Of a DNA stretch of 64,000 nt, positions 1-8,518 are shown piece after piece. Numbering within the stretch: the stretch's first letter is position 1; each line of letters starts with the position of its first letter. The notes under the pieces are model-generated. The model did not search any database, was not told the origin of the DNA, and saw only the letters and a program-made list of their open reading frames with translations. This DNA is from Nocardia gamkensis NBRC 108242 (GTDB taxonomy: Bacteria > Actinomycetota > Actinomycetes > Mycobacteriales > Mycobacteriaceae), in NCBI RefSeq assembly GCF_001612985.1, contig NZ_BDBM01000007.1, positions 62,001 to 126,000 of the forward strand, given 5' to 3'. The position numbers and the translations under genes were made by a program.

Positions 1-1202
1 CGCAGCTGGTCCGCCCCCTTGATCGGCGCGCCCATCTTGGCGAGCGTGGCAGCGTAGACCCGCTCGGCCTTCAGCTTGAGCGGCGGCAGCTGGGCCGTCA
101 GGCCGTCGATCTGGCGTTGCAGCGCCACCCGCTGCCGCTCGATCGGCTCCAGCTGCAGGGCCAGCTGCCCGACCTCGTCCGTCTGGAGCGAGCCGTCCCG
201 GAACCTGGTCGCGAACACCACCACGTTGACCACGATGACGATGAGCGCAAAATACACGCCCAAGATGGCCGCACCGGTGATGCCGCCGCCCGCCGACACA
301 CTGTCCGAGGTGATCCGGTAGGCCATGACGATCCCGGCCCCGACGGCGAGCGTGGTCGCCAAGCCGATGAACACCAGCGGCAGGATGCGAGCGGTTCCCT
401 CGGGCAACGTGACACCTCCGGAGGTGTCCTTGTAGCCCTTCAGATCCCGGCCAATGAACTTCAGACCCACGGCCACGGCCGCGGTGCCGAGGAGCGCGAA
501 GACGACTGCCGTGATGAGCGGGATCAGGCTGCCGCCCCACGCCGCGCCGTCACCGCTGGCGATGCCGGTCAGGTCGACGTTGAACACCTGGCTCAGAAAG
601 TACAGCAGCACGGGGAAGTCCAGCAGCGCCGCCCAGGTCGAGAAGCGGTGCAGCCAGATCGGCACCCGCCGGTGCTTCAGGCTGCCCGCGTCGCGCTCCT
701 CGGTGATCGTGGCGCTGACCTTCGTCATCCGGTCGCGGGCATCGCGGGCCGCAATGACATCGCCGTTGAAGCCTGTGACCGGTTGCGCGTCCAGGCGGTC
801 GAGTTCGGCTTGTTCCGTGGCCATCTCGCCCTTGATCGCGGCGGCCTGGTCTACCAGCTGGGCGAGTTGGTCGGCACCGTGTTCGCGGGCTTCCTCGGCG
901 GCCAGCATGCCCTTGCTCATGACGAGGGCCTCCATCTGGCTGAACGTGTCGGGCTCACGCGTCTCACCGATGCAACCCTGCTCGCTATGCAGCGCCATCA
1001 CCTGCGGCAGCCAGTTGCGCGGGATCGGCTTGCCGGTGGCCAGCGACAAGGCGATGTCACGCTTGGGCACGCCCAGTGGTGACGACGGATGGGCACCGGT
1101 CGCCGGCGGCGTGGCGATCGGCGGATCGGTCGGCTTGCGCAGAGTCACGGTGGGCTGTGGTTCGGGCTGACGGCCGTTCGGCCGGGCGGGCATGAGGGTC
1201 AT
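1..1202 (-). CDS. Four-helix membrane protein, 3' end beyond window
   Basis: The minus strand is open from an ATG at 1202 to the window edge, giving about 400 residues without a stop, so the C-terminus is missing. A GGAG lies 8 nt before the ATG. The first 40 residues are proline-rich and look unstructured. Residues 90-175 are Ala/Glu-rich and probably helical or coiled coil. Four hydrophobic stretches at about 186-207, 226-249, 272-296 and 308-332 are good transmembrane helices, and a new charged helical segment starts near 340. Codon third positions are strongly GC in this frame, which is why it is preferred over the plus-strand frames. The OmpA-type lipoprotein gene lies 61 bp upstream on the same strand, so the two may form an envelope operon. 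The family was not recognised and no function is proposed. Confidence 0.8.
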   Translation of the reverse strand, partial: MTLMPARPNGRQPEPQPTVTLRKPTDPPIATPPATGAHPSSPLGVPKRDIALSLATGKPIPRNWLPQVMALHSEQGCIGETREPDTFSQMEALVMSKGMLAAEEAREHGADQLAQLVDQAAAIKGEMATEQAELDRLDAQPVTGFNGDVIAARDARDRMTKVSATITEERDAGSLKHRRVPIWLHRFSTWAALLDFPVLLYFLSQVFNVDLTGIASGDGAAWGGSLIPLITAVVFALLGTAAVAVGLKFIGRDLKGYKDTSGGVTLPEGTARILPLVFIGLATTLAVGAGIVMAYRITSDSVSAGGGITGAAILGVYFALIVIVVNVVVFATRFRDGSLQTDEVGQLALQLEPIERQRVALQRQIDGLTAQLPPLKLKAERVYAATLAKMGAPIKGADQL

Positions 1203-1263
1203 GACGGGATCTCCAATCTGGTTGAGGCATGGGGATTTGTGGGAGATATACGGCGGTCGGCCA

Positions 1264-2424
1264 TCACCGGCCGCCGCGGTGAAAGGTCAGCTCGACGCGC
1301 CGGTTTTGCTGGGCTTTCAGCTCGTCGAAGACGCCATCGGTGAAATTCGGGATGACCGGCTCGCGCGCGTCGCGGCCGGAGACAATGCCCAGCAGTTCAG
1401 ACGGCAGCCCCAGTGCCACGAGTCGATCCGCCACGGCACGGGCCCGCCGCTCGGACAGGCGGTTTCGGGTGTCCACGGTGCCGGTGTCCGCGATGTGGCC
1501 GGTGACGTCGATGGACGAAACGTCACAGCGGGCGGCGGCCTGGACGATCGGGCGGAGGGCATCGTCGGCGTTCGCCGGCAGGACGGGACTGTCCGGCGCG
1601 AAGTGCAGCGTGGTGTCGTTCAGGCTGGCCCAGACCGGGCAGCCGCCCTCGGTGATCGCGTCGGGCACCGGCACGACCGGCACCGGCAGGGTGGCGACCG
1701 GCGCCGCCGCGGACGGCATGTCGTGCGCGACGGTGCAACTGGCTGCCCCGGCGCGCTGGCAGATCCCGGTCCACAGCTGCTCGACCAGCGTGCGGGCGAA
1801 CGGCGGAAGACCAGGCTGCGATCCAGCGGCGATGCCTAGACCATGGAACGTCACGTGACGGCCGGACAGCTTGGGCAGGCGGCCCTGCCGGGCGATGCTG
1901 TCGATGACGCTGTCAGGCTTGGCGTTCCAGCCAACGACGCGCAGGTCGACCGGCGCGACCGTGCTGATGCCGGAAGACAGGACGTGCAGATCGCCGGGCA
2001 GCTGGCTGGCGCGGTCGAGCAGGCCGAGGAGGTCGAGGCCGGGGTGGTCGGCACGGACTTCTGCCACCGTATTCGCCAGTTCGCGCACCGAAGCGGTGAT
2101 CTGGCGATCGGCGTCAGCCGCGGCGTGTTGCACCTGGCCGTTGGGCCGGAGAGGTGTCAGGTCCTTCGTGAGGATGTCGCCGGTCGCCGAGGACACCACG
2201 CGCACGGTGGCGTCGCCGGGGCGCTTGGAATGCTCGGCCATCTCTGTCAGCTCGGAGATGAGCGAATTCGACAGGGCCGTGCGGGGTTCGGCGCTGGTGA
2301 CCGTGGCTGCGATGGTGATCGCGGAGGGCTGCGAGTCCGCAGGCGCCGCGGTGCAGCCGATCAGCCCGAGTAACGCGGCCAAGCTCGTGAATATTGCTAG
2401 CAATACCCGAAGCGCGTGTTTCAC
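1264..2424 (-). CDS. OmpA/MotB-domain lipoprotein
   Basis: Predicted lipoprotein of 386 residues whose C-terminal OmpA-like domain would bind peptidoglycan. With the GTG at 2424 the protein opens with a short basic head, a hydrophobic core and a lipobox Leu-Ile-Gly-Cys (Cys24). The frame also has an ATG at 2505 with a GGAAGG-like site, but that would place the lipobox near residue 51, too deep for a signal peptide, so GTG is preferred. Residues about 280-385 carry the OmpA pattern: an Asp-Val-Thr-Gly-His strand, an Asn-Arg-Leu-Ser-x-Arg-Arg-Ala helix and a terminal Asn-Arg-Arg-Val-Glu-Leu. The middle of the protein is unassigned. It is followed on the same strand by a four-helix membrane protein, so both may act at the cell envelope. 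Confidence 0.85.
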   Translation of the reverse strand: MKHALRVLLAIFTSLAALLGLIGCTAAPADSQPSAITIAATVTSAEPRTALSNSLISELTEMAEHSKRPGDATVRVVSSATGDILTKDLTPLRPNGQVQHAAADADRQITASVRELANTVAEVRADHPGLDLLGLLDRASQLPGDLHVLSSGISTVAPVDLRVVGWNAKPDSVIDSIARQGRLPKLSGRHVTFHGLGIAAGSQPGLPPFARTLVEQLWTGICQRAGAASCTVAHDMPSAAAPVATLPVPVVPVPDAITEGGCPVWASLNDTTLHFAPDSPVLPANADDALRPIVQAAARCDVSSIDVTGHIADTGTVDTRNRLSERRARAVADRLVALGLPSELLGIVSGRDAREPVIPNFTDGVFDELKAQQNRRVELTFHRGGR

Positions 2425-2706
2425 TAACGAGTAGACAGGTGACCCCGAAAACGCCTGGTCGGCACCTGGTTCGGGCGAGGAGGTCAGGGAGGTGTGGTGG
2501 GGCATGGGAAAGCCGCCTTCCGAGATGTGCCAGTGGGATGCGAGCTGCCGATGCCTGTGGCGAGTTGCGGTACAGCTCTGGCTGAAACGGTACGAACCGG
2601 CAGGTCAGAAAGCAGGCGTGCAAGGTGGCGCTGAAGTTGGTGGGAAAGTTGGTGGGTAGCTGCCGCACCCATGGCGCGCTTCTCCAGTCGGGAACATGAT
2701 GGCGTC

Positions 2707-3684
2707 ATGACTCGCAACAATCCACGCTCCCGCCTCCACGAAGCGCTGGAGCAGTACGGCCGGCGGGCCCGGCGTCTATCCGAGGCCCGGATGCTGAGCG
2801 TGGATATTGTTCTGCGCCAGCTCGGCGACGAGGCACGGCTTTCCGATCCGCTGTACCGCGAACAACTGGCGCGTCGTGTCGTAGTGATGCTGCGGTCGCT
2901 CATCGCTGCGATGCCGGATCCGGTCGACCGCCGTATCGCCGAAGCAGTGCTCGCGGCTGCGCCCGAGTTCTACGACAGAACGGTCGAACAGCGCCGCGCC
3001 TACGTGCGCGAGCACGACTTCGGATTCACCGATGAACAGTTCAAGACACGACGGGCCCGGGTGGTTGCAGACCTCGCAGCCGATCTGACCGCTGCCTTCC
3101 GGAACCACACAGAGCCTATGTCGCGCATCTTCATTTCCGGCAGCTACGACGATGTCCGTTGGGACCGCGATGCCGCGGAGCTCGGCACGGCACTGGCCGA
3201 TCTGCCCGTCAGCCTCATAGCAGGAATGGCGTTGCCGGGACGGCGAGTGAGCTACGCGATGGCAGATGCGCTGGCTGCCAGAGGGATTTATTCACCCAGT
3301 CGGATTCAGCTGTTTTCCCGCGCGAACGTGGCACAGCCAAGCGACGCCGATCGCAGGGTCGGCAGCATCGTGTATGTGGGATCGACACAGCAGCAGAAGC
3401 GCCGCGAGATGGTGCGCCATTCCTCGCTGGTTATCCTGTTCGGTGGCGGAAACGGCACAGTGGAGGAGACGAATTTAGCAGAAGCGCATGGTGTTCCAGT
3501 GATACCGCTCGCTTTCACCGGCGGTGCAGCGCAGCAGTATTGGCTTTCGCATCGGCATGCGACGGACGTTATTCGAGTTGGCGGTCATCCGGTCGATCCA
3601 GGTACTTACGCGTTGCTCAACCACGAAGTACACAGCCTGGCTCTGCGCGCGGCGATCGACCTCGTTCGCCAAGGGCTCAAGTGA
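2707..3684 (+). CDS. SLOG-like nucleotide-binding protein, copy 1
   Basis: About 325 residues. The N-terminal third is a charged helical domain. The C-terminal half looks like a SLOG/LOG Rossmann-like domain: a strand at the Phe-Ile-Ser-Gly-Ser turn, then near residues 245-254 a glycine-rich Gly-Gly-Gly-Asn-Gly-Thr-Val-Glu-Glu, followed by Gly-Val-Pro-Val-Ile-Pro-Leu. In LOG and TIR/SLOG proteins this loop binds or cleaves nucleotides such as NAD or nucleoside monophosphates. A second gene at 47220-48272 has the same two-part layout, including the helical domain (DPxDxxIAxxxLAAxP... and an R-R-R-V-V segment). The start is uncertain: ATG 2707 is chosen, but the in-frame ATG at 2671 is possible and neither has a clear ribosome site. 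It stands alone on the plus strand, converging on the 3742-6768 operon. Confidence 0.75.
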   Translation: MTRNNPRSRLHEALEQYGRRARRLSEARMLSVDIVLRQLGDEARLSDPLYREQLARRVVVMLRSLIAAMPDPVDRRIAEAVLAAAPEFYDRTVEQRRAYVREHDFGFTDEQFKTRRARVVADLAADLTAAFRNHTEPMSRIFISGSYDDVRWDRDAAELGTALADLPVSLIAGMALPGRRVSYAMADALAARGIYSPSRIQLFSRANVAQPSDADRRVGSIVYVGSTQQQKRREMVRHSSLVILFGGGNGTVEETNLAEAHGVPVIPLAFTGGAAQQYWLSHRHATDVIRVGGHPVDPGTYALLNHEVHSLALRAAIDLVRQGLK

Positions 3685-3741
3685 CACGTAGTTCGTGCAA
3701 TGTACCGCCAATTAACGGCTGTTTGCATCCTGGCGCGTGCT

Positions 3742-4446
3742 CTACTTGGAGCGCTGTATCTTGACGATCAAGCGATACAATGACAAATATGATGCGATCG
3801 TCGTGTCGGCACTCTTGACGGTGGAGTTCAACACGTAGGTTGGGACCATCTCGCCACTGCATTCTAATACAAACTTCGCTTTAGTTTCTTCGTGTTTAAG
3901 GGGTGTTTCGTACCAGGACGTCGCGTAGTTGACGTGGAGTTCGTTGCTCTTCAACCGCGAGAAGTCGAGTTCGTAATCATCGCCGTTCAACCGCAAAGTG
4001 GGTAGCCGCATTCCGATGATTCGCGGCACTTGAAAATGAGCTTTGAATCGAGCTGTATCAGACTCGACTTTCACGTCGAGCGCGATCCGGGGGTCGACCC
4101 ACGGGGCGTTCGTCAGAATCAGCTGGGCAAGCTTGTCGATACCGCGGTCACTCCATCGCCTGATGGTCCTGGCATCGGTGCCGTGTACGAGCGAGTAATC
4201 GTCTAGCCGCGCCTGAACAGAATCGGCTTCGTTCAAGTATCCCATTGTTGCCAGTGCAGTCATGATGTCGCGGTCGTCCTTGTGATGGCGACTGAAGAAC
4301 AGAAGCCGACTCAATGCGATATCGGCGTTTCCGCCGCCAAGTCCCTTCAAGATCACCGGCGCTTCTAGCATCTTCGATTCGTCCAGCTCTCCGGGCAATC
4401 TGCGGAGTGTCCGCAGCTCGGCCCGGACCACATCCCGAACGCTCAC
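3742..4446 (-). CDS. Unknown-family protein, tandem paralogue A
   Basis: 234 residues from GTG 4446, with AGGAGT 7 nt upstream. It is the last gene of the minus-strand group 6768-3742. The first 110 residues match the paralogues at 5229 and 5935: a Val-Arg-Ala-Glu-Leu start, Pro-Val-Ile-(L/R)-Gly-Leu, and a closing Arg-Arg-Trp-Ser-Asp-Arg-Gly-Ile followed by a leucine-rich helix (Lys-Leu-Ala-Gln-Leu-Ile). The second half looks beta-rich and diverges, keeping a Gly-Glu-Met-Val-Pro element that resembles the W-x-G-E-x-x-P of the others. No signal peptide, membrane segment or catalytic motif is visible. It is separated from the upstream gene by a terminator-like hairpin, so it may have its own promoter. 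The family was not recognised. Confidence 0.75.
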   Translation of the reverse strand: MSVRDVVRAELRTLRRLPGELDESKMLEAPVILKGLGGGNADIALSRLLFFSRHHKDDRDIMTALATMGYLNEADSVQARLDDYSLVHGTDARTIRRWSDRGIDKLAQLILTNAPWVDPRIALDVKVESDTARFKAHFQVPRIIGMRLPTLRLNGDDYELDFSRLKSNELHVNYATSWYETPLKHEETKAKFVLECSGEMVPTYVLNSTVKSADTTIASYLSLYRLIVKIQRSK

Positions 4447-4514
4447 CGTTTGACTCCTATGCTATTCGCGCGTGTAGCTATCCTAGCAATTTCGTCGGTG
4501 GAACCTCATCGCGA

Positions 4515-4552
4515 ATGAAAAACACCCTGGGCCGCAACGAGCGCAGGGCGTT
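4515..4552 (-). terminator. Rho-independent terminator, minus strand
   Basis: Positions 4521-4529 and 4544-4552 pair over nine bases (one G-U), and on the minus strand the stem is followed directly by five T residues. It lies 60 bp beyond the stop of the 4615-5061 gene and upstream of the 4446 start, so it would end the 6768-4615 transcript before paralogue A. Confidence 0.65.
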
Positions 4553-4614
4553 CTTCGTTGCATCGCGGGGTGGTGTCGGCGTCCCGTATAGAACACCGTT
4601 GTGGTGGTCGGTTC

Positions 4615-5061
4615 TTAGTTGAAGACCGTGATAGTACTGCCGGGGTCAGGGTTGTCGGACAGACGCTGGATGTAGCCGTCGCCGCTTTCTTCCGAGATGT
4701 AGTCCAAGTACAAGCGCACGCGGACTATCTCGGCATAGGGATCGAACCCCGATTTCAGCAGCCAACCCTCAACATATAGGTTGGGCCGCCGCCAGCATCC
4801 CAGCGGATAGTCGTCTGTGGTGAACCGATGCGGCTCATAGACCACCCGGATCGAACTGGCGACAACATTGAAGGCGAGATCTTCATGCACGACGATCCTT
4901 ACGGATACCGGTTCGTCGTACAGACTGCCGACCAGCGCTGCACTCAGTCTTTTCGGAAGGTCTGCCTCCGGACGGAATGGGTACACCGTCTCACTGGCGT
5001 CGAATCCGAACTCTTTCAATTTGACCTGCTGTGGATCTTCGGAGACTGACTCGTCAACCAT
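4615..5061 (-). CDS. Hypothetical beta-rich protein in the triplet operon
   Basis: 148 residues from ATG 5061, which is preferred over upstream in-frame ATGs (5079 and 5103) because AGAGG sits 8 nt before it. The sequence is hydrophilic with alternating hydrophobic residues typical of a beta-sandwich (for example Val-Ser-Val-Arg-Ile-Val-Val and Val-Arg-Val-Arg-Leu-Tyr-Leu). It has no membrane segment and no cysteine pair. It lacks the helical N-terminal domain of its neighbours, but may correspond to their C-terminal beta domain alone. It sits between paralogues A and B in the same orientation, and a terminator follows it. Function unknown. Confidence 0.7.
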   Translation of the reverse strand: MVDESVSEDPQQVKLKEFGFDASETVYPFRPEADLPKRLSAALVGSLYDEPVSVRIVVHEDLAFNVVASSIRVVYEPHRFTTDDYPLGCWRRPNLYVEGWLLKSGFDPYAEIVRVRLYLDYISEESGDGYIQRLSDNPDPGSTITVFN

Positions 5062-5228
5062 AACGCTACCTCTATGCATCGATTTTCGGGTGGGGCGCGC
5101 CACCGCTCAAAGCAAAGCGGAAGGGCGCCAGACCCGAATGCGCAAAGAGGTGCGCATATCATATGCTAAGTGGCACCAAATATCAATTAACCAAGTTTTA
5201 TGCCGAATGTCAATAGATTCAGTCTCGG

Positions 5229-5945
5229 TTAGTGCGATGGCAGCATCCGAATCATGAGTTTGTTCGCCAGGGTTTCTGTTGCGATGCCGAAATTTGAGAT
5301 GTCCGTGCGGAGGAATACCGCGAATTTGGGCCAGAGTTCGCCGCGCCAGACGATCGTTAGGGATGTCTCCTCGTTGGCGTGAATTTCGATGGGTCTGGCG
5401 AGCTTCGTGAGATTCCAAATATCTTCTTCGGCTGAAACGAAGTCGACATTCAGTGTGCGCGGCGGTGTGGATCCCTGGTAGAGGTGGACCTGTACTGGCC
5501 GCATTTCGATGTAGTGTTGACATTTCGTTTCGATGCCGACGACGAACCGGTCCGGGCCCACCTGGTACACCGTCAGGTCGAGGAATGGCACCGTATTGAC
5601 GGTCCAACTGGTGGCGATCAAGGCGGCCAACTGCTGAATTCCCTTGTCGCTGTATCGCCGGACGTGGCGCTGCTCGTAGCCGTGAGCGTCGCCGAATTCA
5701 TCGAGCCGACCGAGGTGGGTGAGTTTGTCGCTGGTCAGTCCGAGCGAACTGGTTGCTGCCTCCAGGCCGGTGTCGCTGTCGGCATTCAAGATCAGGTGCT
5801 TGAGCGTGTTGTAGGCGACCTGCGGATCGCCGGCGCCCAGCAGGCCGCGGATGACCGGGCTCCGGGCGACGGTCGCGGGTGTCAGCCCCTCACTGGATTT
5901 GCGGATGGCGAGCAGCTCGGCCTTGACCTGTTGTTCAAGGTCCAT
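5229..5945 (-). CDS. Unknown-family protein, tandem paralogue B
   Basis: 238 residues from ATG 5945, with GGTGGTGAGG immediately upstream. The start lies inside the last codons of paralogue C (11-bp overlap), which points to translational coupling. Residues 1-110 form the same helical domain as its neighbours, ending in Val-Arg-Arg-Tyr-Ser-Asp-Lys-Gly-Ile then a leucine-rich helix. Residues 120-238 look beta-rich and contain Ile-Val-Trp-Arg-Gly-Glu-Leu-Trp-Pro, matching Ile-Trp-Leu-Gly-Glu-Met-Gln-Pro in paralogue C. An in-frame upstream ATG at 6038 would extend it deep into paralogue C and is rejected. No known family or catalytic motif was recognised. Confidence 0.78.
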   Translation of the reverse strand: MDLEQQVKAELLAIRKSSEGLTPATVARSPVIRGLLGAGDPQVAYNTLKHLILNADSDTGLEAATSSLGLTSDKLTHLGRLDEFGDAHGYEQRHVRRYSDKGIQQLAALIATSWTVNTVPFLDLTVYQVGPDRFVVGIETKCQHYIEMRPVQVHLYQGSTPPRTLNVDFVSAEEDIWNLTKLARPIEIHANEETSLTIVWRGELWPKFAVFLRTDISNFGIATETLANKLMIRMLPSH

Positions 5946-6768
5946 CCTCACCACCGATCCCGTCGTGTTCTTCGGCTGCGTCACTGTTAAGTCGGCCCAG
6001 TTCGGCAGCGAGTTCGGCGAGGCTGTCGATGTCGTCACCGTCGCGGTACAGCGCTAGACCGGTCGCGCCGCGGGTCAGGCTGGTCATTTCGATCACGTCG
6101 TCGGGGAAGTTGATCGTCCGGGACACGATCACGGGTTGCATCTCACCGAGCCAGATCAGTTGGAGGTGGACGGGGAAGCCGACGTCAACCTCGACAGCAT
6201 GCTCGGGTTGATACTTGTGCTCGCCCACCGTCTCCATGTCTTCGCGCGAAAATATCTGGATGGCATGCGCTTCCGCACCGACAACGATCAACACCGGATC
6301 GTTCATCACGTAGCCGTGCATGTGGTAGATCGTCGGCAGCACGATCAGCGTGGTTCCCTGCCGCCGCAAGACATCGAGATGCAGAGTGGGCGGCTCGACG
6401 CCGGACGCCTGAACGATAAGGCTGGCGAGGATGCGCTGCCCTGATGACGACCATCGCCGAACGCTTCGGCTGGACGGCTCCTTTTGGCCCTTCGGCGAAT
6501 GAGCATGTTGTTCAAGGGCATAGGCATTCAGTCGGTCCTCGGTGTTTCCCTTGTAGCCGAAGCCACCGAGGTGGGCGAAGGCTGCCCCGACGTCACGGTT
6601 GACATTGCGTTTTCGGATGCCGTCGATCACGAGGTATGCCTGTTCAGGATCCCCGTGGGCCAAGAGGGCCGTGATCGTCGGGGCGTGCGCCAGGGTCTCG
6701 GGGGTGATCCCGTCGTCCTGGTCAATGAAGCTGTCGAGCTCCTCGGCTACATGCTCCAGAATGCTCAT
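5935..6768 (-). CDS. Unknown-family protein, tandem paralogue C
   Basis: 277 residues from ATG 6768, preceded by AGGAG at 7 nt. The first gene of the minus-strand operon. It has the shared helical N-terminal domain (about residues 1-115) ending in Ser-Val-Arg-Arg-Trp-Ser-Ser-Ser-Gly, then a beta-rich half with Ile-Trp-Leu-Gly-Glu-Met-Gln-Pro. The last 45 residues are acidic and probably flexible, a tail its paralogues lack. The 167-bp gap to the plus-strand gene at 6936 must hold divergent promoters. Three diverged copies in a row suggest the subunits form a mixed oligomer or recognise different ligands, which is inference only. Confidence 0.78.
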   Translation of the reverse strand: MSILEHVAEELDSFIDQDDGITPETLAHAPTITALLAHGDPEQAYLVIDGIRKRNVNRDVGAAFAHLGGFGYKGNTEDRLNAYALEQHAHSPKGQKEPSSRSVRRWSSSGQRILASLIVQASGVEPPTLHLDVLRRQGTTLIVLPTIYHMHGYVMNDPVLIVVGAEAHAIQIFSREDMETVGEHKYQPEHAVEVDVGFPVHLQLIWLGEMQPVIVSRTINFPDDVIEMTSLTRGATGLALYRDGDDIDSLAELAAELGRLNSDAAEEHDGIGGEDGP

Positions 6769-6935
6769 TATGTCTCCTGGCAGAGTCCAAATATGCTGTT
6801 CGAGGCGAGATTCGGGCCCTGGCACAGCCGCCCCACGCACGATGTCAATTTCGTGTCACGACTGCCAGGGGTGTGCTGGCCCATCGTAGAAATCGTTCAT
6901 TTACTTCGATCGCTACACGTGAGGGGACCGATCCC

Positions 6936-7166
6936 GTGACCGACGCCAACCACTCCGCCGACCCAGACCGTACCCTCGATAGCCCGATCGGTGCGCACCT
7001 GCTGAGCATCAGCCTGGACGTCGTCAACGAACTCGTCGCGGAGCTGCTGGAGACCGCCGAGCAGCACCGGACTGTCGCGCCGCAACGCGCCGCGCAGATG
7101 GCAGTCCTGGCGATCGTGCTCATGGAGCAGACCAACATCTGGCTCCGGCAGGTGGCCCGCGCATGA
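6936..7166 (+). CDS. Small helical protein upstream of PRTase-like gene
   Basis: 76 residues from GTG 6936, chosen because GAGGGG lies 9 nt upstream; an in-frame ATG at 6873 has no such site. The sequence is predicted almost wholly helical, with a Leu-Leu-Ser-Ile-Ser-Leu-Asp-Val-Val-Asn-Glu-Leu segment and a second helix rich in Ala and Met. There is no membrane segment or motif. Its stop overlaps the next start in an ATGA arrangement (7163-7166), so it is almost certainly co-translated with the 447-residue protein and could be its small partner. The family was not recognised. Confidence 0.7.
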   Translation: MTDANHSADPDRTLDSPIGAHLLSISLDVVNELVAELLETAEQHRTVAPQRAAQMAVLAIVLMEQTNIWLRQVARA

Positions 7167-8506
7167 TCGTGCGCACCCAGAACACCCCGCAGTGCCCGGC
7201 CTGCGGGGTGTTCCTCTCTCGCGACACCGGGCACACCACGCAGATTGACTGGTGGCTCGACCCGGCCAGCATCCTGCCGCCGAGCATCGACCATGCGTCC
7301 TTCGGCCTGGAGCCCGAAGTATTCGAAGGGTTCCTCCGAGGCTTCCGCATCGACACCGAAGCCAAAGTCCGGACCCTTGTTCGGGCCTACGACCTCGTCC
7401 AGCACCACGTCGCGCCCTTGGTGGTGAAGGTGGCCATCGACATGATCCCGGACCTCGCGGCCGCGGTCGCCCAGGATCCCGAGACGAAGATCGTCGCGAA
7501 CGGCCGCGACGGTCACGCGTTCGGCTTCGTCCTAGCGGTACTTATGCCGGAACTCTTCGCCCGCCACGGCATCAGCATGTATCTGCCGCGGCAGCTGGTC
7601 GACGTCGCCGTCCAAGACGCGGAAATCCATGAGGGTAAGAAGTTTTCGCAAATCGAGGTGTTCCGCAAGCGGCCGACGGTGCCTGTCGATCCCACCGGCA
7701 CACTGCGGCAGCTCACCGCCTACTTCGCCCAGTACGGCCTCGACGTTGAGGCTGGCGGTCAGGATATCCACCTGATCGACATCTGCTTCCGGGGAAGCAT
7801 CCAGGAGAAGCTGGCCGCCTTGTACCCGAAAACAGCATTCCGAGGGCACCTCGCGTTCTACGAAGCCGTACCTGAGGACCCGCATCCAGGCACGAAGAAG
7901 GGCTACGCGCTTCATCTGGATGTCTCCAGCAACCACGAGCGAGGGCCAGTCAAGGGCCCGCTGCCCGAGGACCTCGAACTGACCTTCCTTCACCAAGATG
8001 CCTACGTCGCGATCGAGAGCCTCATCTCCGGAAGCAAGAGCAGCCCAACCAGCTTCGGCGCGAACGGCCGTCCCGACGCCCGGCGCCACCGGCACGACTA
8101 CCGCCCCCTCGGCGGCATCAATCCGGCACTCGTCGCCCCTGAGTACGCCGATCCGCTGGTCCGCGAAGCGGTCTTGGCCATCAGCGTGATGGCGATCATC
8201 CACCACGCTCGTGAATTGGCACCAGTCGTCACTGCCGCCGGTGCGAGATGGTTCGACACCGCGCATGACACGCCGTGGTACGCCCAACTTGCCCACCAGA
8301 GCGATGCGCTACGCGACCAGATTCGGGCGTGGATCAACCGGTCCCAGGATGCCGATCCCGAATTCGCCCGGCTGCTTGACGCTTTTGCTCTCCGCACCAA
8401 CAAGTACGTGATCGAGAACATCGACGAACGTCTGCGCGAGGCCGACCTGACCGACGCGGACCGCCACGAGATCTGGCGGGAGATCACCAAGCTGTACCGT
8501 TCGTGA
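7163..8506 (+). CDS. Phosphoribosyltransferase-like protein, copy 1
   Basis: 447 residues. A Cys-Pro-Ala-Cys near residue 11 may bind zinc with further ligands. Residues 110-143 carry a strand and Gly-Arg-Asp-Gly-His followed by Tyr-Leu-Pro-Arg, and residues 203-215 read Leu-Ile-Asp-Ile-Cys-Phe-Arg-Gly-Ser-Ile-Gln-Glu. This order (RDG, Y-L-S/P-R, V/I-D-x-G/C-x-x-G-S/T-I-Q-E) resembles the C-terminal part of COG5610-type HAD/PRTase proteins, where the Asp-plus-Gly-Thr loop is PRPP-loop-like. A paralogue lies at 49585-51237 and shares these motifs plus Asp-Pro-His-Pro and Val-Ala-Pro-Glu-Tyr-Ala-Asp. The last 180 residues are helical. It overlaps the small gene upstream by 4 bp. Enzyme class is inferred; the protein may instead be a nucleotide-binding regulator. 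Confidence 0.7.
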   Translation: MIVRTQNTPQCPACGVFLSRDTGHTTQIDWWLDPASILPPSIDHASFGLEPEVFEGFLRGFRIDTEAKVRTLVRAYDLVQHHVAPLVVKVAIDMIPDLAAAVAQDPETKIVANGRDGHAFGFVLAVLMPELFARHGISMYLPRQLVDVAVQDAEIHEGKKFSQIEVFRKRPTVPVDPTGTLRQLTAYFAQYGLDVEAGGQDIHLIDICFRGSIQEKLAALYPKTAFRGHLAFYEAVPEDPHPGTKKGYALHLDVSSNHERGPVKGPLPEDLELTFLHQDAYVAIESLISGSKSSPTSFGANGRPDARRHRHDYRPLGGINPALVAPEYADPLVREAVLAISVMAIIHHARELAPVVTAAGARWFDTAHDTPWYAQLAHQSDALRDQIRAWINRSQDADPEFARLLDAFALRTNKYVIENIDERLREADLTDADRHEIWREITKLYRS

Positions 8507-8518
8507 GCCCGCAACGCA

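Noticed and set aside
117..1082. A 321-codon plus-strand frame over the first kilobase
   Set aside because: It is the reverse side of the membrane-protein gene. Its composition is extreme in Arg, His and Gln, and the minus strand has coherent transmembrane segments.
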